From RZZS01 sp964498755 (lineage in GTDB: Bacteria; Pseudomonadota; Alphaproteobacteria; Micavibrionales; Micavibrionaceae), in the NCBI GenBank assembly GCA_964498755.1, contig CAZCIB010000016.1, positions 1 to 47,026 on the forward strand: a DNA stretch of 47,026 nucleotides, in the 5' to 3' direction. The translations under genes were made by a program, and so were the position numbers. Under the pieces are notes generated by a model. That model was given only the letters and a program-made list of their open reading frames with translations, ran no database searches and had not been told where the DNA came from. Below, in pieces: positions 41,278 to 47,026 of the stretch. Each line of letters begins with the position of its first letter. Position 1 is the stretch's first letter.

Positions 41278-42672
41278 ATGCTTTTAAAACCCGCCAAAAC
41301 AATAACCCCGCCCGCATGGATGACCGCGCCGGAAACGCGGGCCGTGATGGATGCGCTGAACGCCGGCGCCGCAGAGCCGCGAGGCCTGTTTGTCGGCGGC
41401 TGCGTGCGGGACGCGCTGTTAGAAACTGGCGATGACGACCCGGACATCGACATCGCCACCATTCATACGCCGGACAAGGTCACGGAAATTCTAGAAAACG
41501 CCGGGCTTAAGGTGATTCCGACGGGCATCGATCACGGCACGGTGACGGCTGTTTCGGGCGCGCGGGTTTTTGAAATTACAACTTTGCGCAAGGACGTTGA
41601 AACGGACGGACGACGCGCGGTTGTCGCCTTTACGGATGACTGGAAGATCGACGCGCAACGCCGTGATTTTACAATGAATACGGTGCTCGCGGATGCGCAG
41701 GGGCAGGTTTACGATCCGCTTGGCGATGGCCTTGCCGATCTTGAGGCGCGGCGCGTGAAGTTCGTCGGCGACCCGTCCACGCGAATCGCGGAGGATACGC
41801 TTCGCATTCTGCGGTTTTTCCGCTTTCATGCGCAGATTGGCGCAAGCGATCCGGATGCGGACGCCCTAAAGGCCTGCCGGGACGCGGAGCCGAAAATCGT
41901 GACGCTGTCCGGCGAGCGCATTACGCAAGAGTTCCTGAAACTGCTGAATGTTCTGGACCCTACGGAAACGCTGACCCTGATGGCGGACAATCACATTTTA
42001 TCCACAGTGTTGCCCACAGAGTTTGATATTGCGTCATCCCGGCGAACGCCGGGATCTGGCGGAGGTAAAGCGCAAGAAGCCGATTGGATTCCCGCCTTCG
42101 CGGGAATGACAATATGTGATGCTTTTCGGACCTTGTGCGCGCTGCAAAACGACATGCGGCTGCATTCGGTCTCGGCGCGGCTTTTTGTTTTGATCGGCAT
42201 GGACGCGGATAATCTAAACGCGCTGGAAACGTCGCTTGTTCTCTCCAGTGCGATGAAAAAGGAAATCGCGCTGATCGGCGAAGCGCTGGCGCGTTTCTGT
42301 AATGGTTCAATAAAGTCCGATAAGGAATTGATTTACCGTTATCCGCGCATTGTGGCCGGGCAGGTTTTTTTGTTGTCGCGTCTTTTGACGTCATTCCGGC
42401 GTAAGCCGGAATCTGGTCACGAGAGAGCTGCGCTCGGTCCCGGCTTGCGCCGGGATGACAACGAAGAGAATTTGGAGGAGCAAATCCGTCTGCTCAAAAC
42501 ATGGCTGCCGCCCGCGTTCCCCTTAAACGGTCAGGACGTGATCAATGCGGGCATTGCCCCCGGCCCGGAAGTCGGCCGAATCCTTGCGCAAATCGAGCAA
42601 TGGTGGATCGACCGGGATTTCGAACCGGGCAGGGAGGCGTGCCAAAAACTCCTACTCACTTCTCTTTTTTAA
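41278..42672 (+). CDS. cca: CCA-adding tRNA nucleotidyltransferase with two in-frame palindromic inserts
   Basis: Adds or repairs the 3' CCA of tRNAs. The 464-residue product has the class II nucleotidyltransferase head: LFVGGCVRDALL, DDDPDIDIATIHTPD, and RRDFTMNTVLADAQGQVYDP, followed by RIAEDTLRILRFFRFHAQIG. Residues 253-278 (ending DWIPAFAGMT) and about 372-394 (containing GPGLRRDD) are translated palindromic repeats. They lie in the C-terminal helical domain, which is variable in this family. Without them the length would be about 415 residues, as is usual. Confidence 0.92.
   Translation: MLLKPAKTITPPAWMTAPETRAVMDALNAGAAEPRGLFVGGCVRDALLETGDDDPDIDIATIHTPDKVTEILENAGLKVIPTGIDHGTVTAVSGARVFEITTLRKDVETDGRRAVVAFTDDWKIDAQRRDFTMNTVLADAQGQVYDPLGDGLADLEARRVKFVGDPSTRIAEDTLRILRFFRFHAQIGASDPDADALKACRDAEPKIVTLSGERITQEFLKLLNVLDPTETLTLMADNHILSTVLPTEFDIASSRRTPGSGGGKAQEADWIPAFAGMTICDAFRTLCALQNDMRLHSVSARLFVLIGMDADNLNALETSLVLSSAMKKEIALIGEALARFCNGSIKSDKELIYRYPRIVAGQVFLLSRLLTSFRRKPESGHERAALGPGLRRDDNEENLEEQIRLLKTWLPPAFPLNGQDVINAGIAPGPEVGRILAQIEQWWIDRDFEPGREACQKLLLTSLF
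42033..42110. repeat. In-frame palindromic element A in the CCA enzyme gene
   Basis: Begins GTCATCCCGGCG and ends GCGGGAATGAC. It contains hairpins ATCCCGGCG-AAC-GCCGGGAT and ATTCCCGC-CTTC-GCGGGAAT. Its length is 78 bases (26 codons), and the peptide includes DWIPAFAGMT, a repeat-derived sequence I recognise from many bacterial genomes. Confidence 0.85.
42390..42459. repeat. In-frame palindromic element B in the CCA enzyme gene
   Basis: Begins GTCATTCCGGC-GTAA-GCCGGAAT and ends GTCCCGGC-TTGC-GCCGGGATGAC. It is related to element A in its ends (GTCAT...ATGAC) but differs in the middle. It is translated without a frameshift. Confidence 0.82.
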
Positions 42673-42687
42673 AAAGATTAGAAGGTA

Positions 42688-42888
42688 TCAGCCTAATTTG
42701 TATTCGGGCGTGCTGTTGCCTGTCACCGGGCAAACCACTGTTCTTCCAGTTTTCTCCAGACGCCCGCCAGCTATCACTTCTCTCTCAGTATATCTTCCAA
42801 GAGAATCGCCCACTTCTCTAGCAAACTCTCTATCGTAATCTGGGGCTGGGTTCATCTTAGGTGGTTTTTCATTAGATCTGAGATTCAT
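42688..42888 (-). CDS. Small unknown protein
   Basis: The ATG at 42888 has AGAGGAG eight bases upstream; a GTG at 42897 is possible but too close to that site. The 66-residue product is hydrophilic, with no membrane segment. It ends in a possible motif TVVCPVTGNSTPEYKLG and has only one cysteine. It lies tail-to-tail with the CCA enzyme gene. I do not recognise the family; the good ribosome-binding site is the main support. Confidence 0.5.
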   Translation of the reverse strand: MNLRSNEKPPKMNPAPDYDREFAREVGDSLGRYTEREVIAGGRLEKTGRTVVCPVTGNSTPEYKLG

Positions 42889-43036
42889 CTCATGCACTCC
42901 TCTTATCTATTACCGTTGAACAAAGTCGTGGTCTAACGCCACTTTTGCCCCCTGTATGACTGAAAGGGGAGAAAAAAGCAAGTTGTTTTTGATTTTTTGG
43001 AAAGAGTTATGCGCGTGCGGATACCGCGCTTATGGC

Positions 43037-43267
43037 TTAGCTGTGTTCCAAATGTTCCAGATCATCGTTGACAAGTTCGAGAGCGGTATTGCCGAGCAGG
43101 TATTTGACATGCGCAACCCTGTTGAACATTTCCTCTATGGTTTCTCTCATTCCAGGCGCGAGCGCATGCATAGAGAATTTAAGCCTTACGCCCAGGGAGC
43201 CCAGCTTTTTACGGTCCCTTTCGGTCATATTGCCTATGTCATAGGAAATCACAGAGTTTGTAGCCAT
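43037..43267 (-). CDS. Small unknown protein
   Basis: The 76-residue product starts at ATG 43267 with AGAGGAAG just upstream. It is predicted helical (NMTERDRKKLGSLGVRLKFS, MRETIEEMFNRVAHVKYLLG) and ends in an acidic, histidine-containing tail. No known motif. It is probably cytoplasmic, and may be co-transcribed with the small gene at 42688-42888 on the same strand. Confidence 0.5.
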   Translation of the reverse strand: MATNSVISYDIGNMTERDRKKLGSLGVRLKFSMHALAPGMRETIEEMFNRVAHVKYLLGNTALELVNDDLEHLEHS

Positions 43268-43379
43268 ATCTTCCTCTTAATGTTATGAGAATTTTACGCT
43301 TTCGCGCGGCAAAAATCAATTCAGTTCGGTTAAGGTGTTGTTGCGGAATAATGAATTGCCCCTCAACCAATCTCGGCTA

Positions 43380-43551
43380 TGGCTTTTCCTATAAGAAAAG
43401 CCAAGCCTCGCTACCCTCTCTCAAGGGAGAGGGGTTTTCATGGTGCGCTCTTGTTTCCCTCTCCCCCGGGAGAGGGAGGGGCCCGGCGAAGCGCGTAGCG
43501 CGAAGACGGGAGGGTGAGGGGGGTCCGCTTCCCGCTTCTCGCTTCTCGCTT
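43380..43551. repeat. Cluster of hairpins and repeats downstream of hemF
   Basis: It includes TGGCTTTTC-CTATAA-GAAAAGCCA (43380-43403) and CCCTCTCTC-AAGG-GAGAGGGG. It also includes CCCTCTCCC-CC-GGGAGAGGG, AGGGTGAGGGG and a single arm of TTCTCGC units that runs up to the hemF stop. It mixes two repeat types also found in fliP. Confidence 0.7.
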
Positions 43552-43553
43552 AC

Positions 43554-44447
43554 CTACCCCCACTTCACTTCCGGCGGCATGGACATGAGGACGGCTTCGG
43601 GGTTGCCGCCGGTTTGCAGGCCGAATCTCGTGCCACGGTCATAGAGAAGATTGAATTCGACATATCTGCCGCGCTTGATCAGGAGCGCGTCCCGTTCTTC
43701 CCTCGTCCATTCTTCGTTCAGATGCCGCCGGACAAGCTCCGGATAAATGAACAAAAACGTCTCGCCGAGGTCTTTTGTGAAGGCGAAATCAGCCAAATCG
43801 TCGCCGGAATTGAGGTCATCATAGAATATGCCGCTGACGCCGCGTGGCTCGCCCCGGTGCGGCAGGAAGAAATACCGGTCGCACCAGGCGCGGTATTCCG
43901 GGTATGAAGCCACTTTGTGCCGGTCGCAGCAGTTTTTCAAAGCCTCGTGAAAATCGTAAGTATCCTGCTTGTCCGGAAAGGCCGGCGTCAGATCGGCTCC
44001 GCCGCCGAACCAGCGCACGGACGTCTCGATAATGCGCGTGTTCATATGCACGGCCGGGATATGGGGCGAATGCATATGCGCTACGACCGATATGCCGCAG
44101 GCGCGGAAAAAACCGTCATTGTCGGCGGCTCCGGGAATTTCCTTCGCGAATTTTTCGGGGAAGCTTCCGTAAACGTTCGAGATATTCACGCCGACTTTTT
44201 CAAAGACGCGGCCTTTCATCGCCGACATTTCGCCGCCGCCGCCGGGCGCGCCGTCCTTGTTGGTCCGCTCCCAGCTTTTGCGTTCGAATGTTCCGGCGTT
44301 CATGCCCGCGTTCGGGCCGCTTTCGAGTTCCTGTTCCAGCGATTCGAACGCGCCGCAGAGCCTGTCACGAAGCTCCGCGAACCAGTCCCACGCCTGCGGG
44401 AAGACGTCTTCCGTTGCGGTTTTAATCTTTGTCTTCTGCGCTTTCAA
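43554..44447 (-). CDS. hemF: Aerobic coproporphyrinogen III oxidase HemF
   Basis: Oxygen-dependent oxidative decarboxylation of coproporphyrinogen III to protoporphyrinogen IX in heme synthesis. The 297-residue product has GGGGEMSAMKGRVFEKVGVN, VAHMHSPHIPAVHMNTR, WFGGGADLTPAF, and the C-terminal GRYVEFNLLYDRGTRFGLQT with the signature arginine and glycine residues. Length is standard. It supplies heme to complexes such as cytochrome b encoded nearby. Confidence 0.96.
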   Translation of the reverse strand: MKAQKTKIKTATEDVFPQAWDWFAELRDRLCGAFESLEQELESGPNAGMNAGTFERKSWERTNKDGAPGGGGEMSAMKGRVFEKVGVNISNVYGSFPEKFAKEIPGAADNDGFFRACGISVVAHMHSPHIPAVHMNTRIIETSVRWFGGGADLTPAFPDKQDTYDFHEALKNCCDRHKVASYPEYRAWCDRYFFLPHRGEPRGVSGIFYDDLNSGDDLADFAFTKDLGETFLFIYPELVRRHLNEEWTREERDALLIKRGRYVEFNLLYDRGTRFGLQTGGNPEAVLMSMPPEVKWG

Positions 44448-44461
44448 ATGCTCACCTGTTT

Positions 44462-44512
44462 GTCATCCCCGCCTGCATTACGCCGTTTTACGGCTTCATT
44501 TGCGGGGATGAC
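44462..44512. repeat. Palindromic element between trmL and hemF
   Basis: GTCATCCCCGC (44462-44472) and GCGGGGATGAC (44502-44512) are perfect inverted ends around an inner GCCG-TTTTA-CGGC hairpin. The ends resemble those of the elements inside the CCA enzyme gene (GTCAT...ATGAC). Confidence 0.75.
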
Positions 44513-44525
44513 GCCATTGTAGAAG

Positions 44526-44978
44526 TTATCTATAAAAACCATTCACCTGTCTTAACGCCTCCCCGGCGACCATGGCAAGGGAGGTGACGACGTTCATCGA
44601 CCGCGCGCCGCGCGCCATGGGTATGAATATGCGCGCATGCGCCTGAGCATGAATCTCTTCCGGGACGCCCGCGCTTTCGCGGCCCGCGAGAAGAATATCG
44701 TTCTCCTGAAACGAAAATTCAAGATAGGGCAGGGCGGCTTTTGTGGTCAGTAAGACCACGCGCTTGTCCGCGTTTTCGCTTTTAAAAGCTTCCCAGTCCG
44801 CATGCCGCGCGACGTTGGCAAGCTCGGCGTAATCCATTCCGGCGCGGCGGATTTTCTTATCGTCCCAGACAAAGCCGCAGGGTTCGATAATATCGAGCGG
44901 CAGGCCGAGACAAGCGGCGAGCCGCATCGCGGCCCCAGCGTTTTGCGGGATGTCAGGCTGGTAAAGGGCGAGGCGCAT
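44526..44978 (-). CDS. trmL: tRNA (cytidine/uridine-34 2'-O)-methyltransferase TrmL
   Basis: SPOUT-class methyltransferase that modifies the wobble base of certain leucine tRNAs. The 150-residue product has LYQPDIPQNAGAAMRLAACL, the knot motif LLAGRESAGVPEEIH and the ending IPMARGARSMNVVTSLAMVA. It is divergent from petA, so its promoter shares the 44979-45080 gap. Confidence 0.93.
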   Translation of the reverse strand: MRLALYQPDIPQNAGAAMRLAACLGLPLDIIEPCGFVWDDKKIRRAGMDYAELANVARHADWEAFKSENADKRVVLLTTKAALPYLEFSFQENDILLAGRESAGVPEEIHAQAHARIFIPMARGARSMNVVTSLAMVAGEALRQVNGFYR

Positions 44979-45080
44979 TATTCATTGTCTATAGGATCGC
45001 GCCGCTTACGGCAATTCTCTTTTCCGGTCTTTCGCGGCAGGAAAAACGCATTTATAGTCTGATAAAACCGAGTTTTCGTT

Positions 45081-45614
45081 ATGACTGAACATTCCTCTCC
45101 TGATCCGGGCCGCCGCGAATTTCTGACTTTTAGCCTGAAAGTCGCCGGTTTTTGCGTTCTTGGCGCGGCGGCGTGGCCGGTTTTGCGCTCACTGGACAAG
45201 GGCGATCAGCCTTGGACCGGGCCGCCTGTGACGGTTGATCTGTCCGGCATTGATCCCGGCGGCTCGAAAAAAGTGCTCTGGGGTGGCAAGCCCGTCATTA
45301 TTCGCCGCCGCACGGCGGAAGAAATTCAGGAAGCAAGGCAGGCGGAGATTGACGCCTTCCGTCACCCGCAAAAAGACGACGCTCGCGTTCAAAGGCCTGA
45401 ATGGCTTGTCGTCGGTCTGACCTGTACGCATCTGGCCTGCCTGGTGTCCGAGAGAGATACGGGTTTCAAATGCAACTGTCACGGTTCATACTTCGATTTG
45501 TCCGGGCGCGTTCTGGGCGGGCCGGCTCCGAAAAATCTCGTGGTCCCGCCATACGCGTTTCTTGACGAAAACACGATACGCATCGGCGCGCCGGAGGGTG
45601 AAAAAGATGTCTGA
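45081..45614 (+). CDS. petA: Ubiquinol-cytochrome c reductase Rieske iron-sulfur subunit
   Basis: The 177-residue product has a twin-arginine type N-terminus (GRREFLTFSLK) running into a membrane anchor (about residues 15-35). The 2Fe-2S cluster ligands lie in CTHLAC and CNCHGSYFD, with GGPAPKNLVVPPYAF after. Box 1 has Ala where CTHLGC is usual, and box 2 has Asn where Pro is usual; all Cys and His ligands are present. It overlaps petB by eight bases. Confidence 0.92.
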   Translation: MTEHSSPDPGRREFLTFSLKVAGFCVLGAAAWPVLRSLDKGDQPWTGPPVTVDLSGIDPGGSKKVLWGGKPVIIRRRTAEEIQEARQAEIDAFRHPQKDDARVQRPEWLVVGLTCTHLACLVSERDTGFKCNCHGSYFDLSGRVLGGPAPKNLVVPPYAFLDENTIRIGAPEGEKDV

Positions 45615-46965
45615 TCACGATAACGCCCTCGTCAAGTGGATCGACGCGCGCCTGCCGGTTTTTACGATTTTCCGCAGGCATTACGTCGATCACATGCTGC
45701 CGCGCCGCATGAACAAAAGCTGGAGCTTTATTGTCTCCATCATGATGGCGCTCGTCATGCTCTCGGGCTTTTTTCTGGCTTTGCATTACGTTCCGCATGC
45801 GGACATGGCTTTTGCGCTCTACAAGGACATGCTTGCAGGCGGCGAGGGCGCGTTCTGGCACAAGCTGCATGCGCACGGCGCGTCGTTCTTTTTTGTCGCC
45901 CTTTACGTTCATATATATCTCGGGCTTTTACATCGTAGTTACCGCAAGCCGTTCGAACTGGTCTGGATTTGCGGCGTCGTGGTTTTCCTGCTTATGATTG
46001 TCACGGCATTGACGGGAGAAACGCTTTCCTACGATCAGGACGGCGGCTGGGCGGGCGTGGTGAGCGCCAATATGCTGACGGCCATTCCTGTAATCGGGGA
46101 CGATCTGACGCGCGCCGTTCTGGCTGGAAATACGGTGACAACGGCGACGCTGGCGCAGTTCTATGTACTGCACATTGTTTTGCCTTTCGCGGCCCTGCTG
46201 TTTGTCTTCCTGCATATCTGGTCCCTGCGCGCCGGGCTCGGGCAAAAAGACAAACCGGCGAAGCATGCTGAAAACCCTGACATGGTTCCATTTCATCCGT
46301 ATCACACTTATAAGGGGCTCATCTGGACGGGAGCCTTTTTAATCTTTTACGCCGCTGCGGTTATTATTATTCCGGCCGGCCCGGAAAACCCGGAAAAATT
46401 CAACCCTCTGGAAATGCCGGATTATGTCGGATCGGCTTGGTATCTGGTGCCTTTTTACGGCCTGCTGCGCGCCGTCAATTTCGGGGTCAATGCTTATATC
46501 GCCATTGCGCTTGTCCTGTTCTTTTTTGCGCTGAGATTTCTTTATTTCCGCGAAGATGCCAAGGGAATGAAAGCGCGGATTTTCGGCGTCGCCGGAATTG
46601 CTTTTTTCCTTCTGGGTTACGTGAGCCAGTTTTATGCCTATGGCGCATTTCCGCTGTCGGGTTTTATGCTGATACCGGCCAAAACGCTCGGGCTTTTGAT
46701 GTTTGTTTTTATGTTTGTATTACTGCTTGCGTTGCCGTGGCTCGACCCATCCAGCCGCAAAAATAAGTTTGCGGAGCATATTCGCAGGCCCTGTCTTGCC
46801 GGCGTTGCCGTTTCGCTGGCGCTTCTTGGCGTTTGCGGAAGCATACCCGTATCACCTGTTTCAATTGCCGTCGGCCAGGCTGGCCTGGGCTATCTTTTTG
46901 TCTGGGGGCTGGTTTTATTGCCCTGGCTTTCGGGACGGCGACCGTCTGAAAAGAGGACAAAATAG
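45607..46965 (+). CDS. petB: Cytochrome b of the bc1 complex, with divergent Qo-site motifs
   Basis: I take ATG 45607, overlapping the petA stop by eight bases (452 residues). The four heme-ligand histidines are present: KLHAHGASFFF and LYVHIYLG in helix B, FYVLHIVLP and VFLHIWSL in helix D. At least eight membrane helices are evident, and the C-terminal PVSPVSIAVGQ matches the family PVExP...GQ pattern. However the Qo-site PEWY motif reads SAWY, the LPWGQ segment reads LSYDQ, and the residue aligned to yeast Gly143 is Ala. Cytochrome c1, usually next, is not seen in the last 61 bases. Confidence 0.9.
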   Translation: MSDHDNALVKWIDARLPVFTIFRRHYVDHMLPRRMNKSWSFIVSIMMALVMLSGFFLALHYVPHADMAFALYKDMLAGGEGAFWHKLHAHGASFFFVALYVHIYLGLLHRSYRKPFELVWICGVVVFLLMIVTALTGETLSYDQDGGWAGVVSANMLTAIPVIGDDLTRAVLAGNTVTTATLAQFYVLHIVLPFAALLFVFLHIWSLRAGLGQKDKPAKHAENPDMVPFHPYHTYKGLIWTGAFLIFYAAAVIIIPAGPENPEKFNPLEMPDYVGSAWYLVPFYGLLRAVNFGVNAYIAIALVLFFFALRFLYFREDAKGMKARIFGVAGIAFFLLGYVSQFYAYGAFPLSGFMLIPAKTLGLLMFVFMFVLLLALPWLDPSSRKNKFAEHIRRPCLAGVAVSLALLGVCGSIPVSPVSIAVGQAGLGYLFVWGLVLLPWLSGRRPSEKRTK

Positions 46966-47026
46966 GTGAGCGCGCCAGGGTAATCGCGTGAGAAATATCT
47001 GATAGGCGATGAGATTTATGATTCAC

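Noticed and set aside
1..47026. CRISPR array, prophage or transposon to explain the many repeats
   Set aside because: The repeats are inverted and differ by locus, there are no regular direct repeats with unique spacers, and no cas, integrase or transposase gene is present.

Overview
The window comes from an alphaproteobacterium with a polar-type flagellar gene set. The evidence is a CckA-type hybrid kinase, a MotE/DUF6468 pair inside the flagellar cluster, a perfect GTTC-N7-GTTC LexA box in front of recA, the dapA-smpB pair divergent from a lytic transglycosylase gene, a MoxR/DUF58/DUF4159 cluster, a DUF1285 gene next to a CCA-adding enzyme, and petA-petB. A Rhodospirillales-like or Micavibrio-like lineage would fit, but I cannot settle the order from the sequence. 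No rRNA, tRNA, CRISPR array, transposase or prophage gene was seen.

Layout. Positions 82-3515 (minus) hold flgF-flgG-flgA-flgH behind a likely sigma-54 promoter. A DUF4160/DUF2442 pair (3776-4283) interrupts the flagellar genes. Positions 4391-13822 (plus) carry fliL, fliM, a DUF6468 protein, a MotE-like protein, cheY, cheZ, two MotB-like stator proteins and a large AMIN-like/TPR protein. Positions 13873-15805 (minus) carry the FlhB C-terminal paralogue, a small unknown, fliO and fliP. Across a compact divergent control region lie flgB, flgC, fliE, fliQ, fliR and flhB (15886-19505, plus), followed by cckA, a small membrane protein and recA.

From 24 kb on the content is housekeeping. smpB, a DUF84 NTPase and dapA are on the minus strand, divergent from a lytic transglycosylase gene. 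A LuxR-type response regulator overlaps a hybrid histidine kinase. Next come an orphan (2S)-methylsuccinyl-CoA dehydrogenase homologue, the moxR-DUF58-DUF4159-vWA cluster (minus), DUF1285, the CCA enzyme, two small unknowns, hemF, trmL and petA-petB. Cytochrome b has an unusual quinol-oxidation (Qo) site.

The most striking feature lies outside the gene list. Many gene junctions are filled by long imperfect inverted repeats. Each arm is a run of degenerate 6-10 base units, the unit differs between loci, and the repeats often begin at a stop codon and end at the next start. A second set of palindromic elements sits inside reading frames: one in flgA, one in fliP and two in the CCA enzyme gene. 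These are translated in frame in the manner of Rickettsia palindromic elements. Together they suggest a genome colonised by several families of hairpin-forming small repeats.
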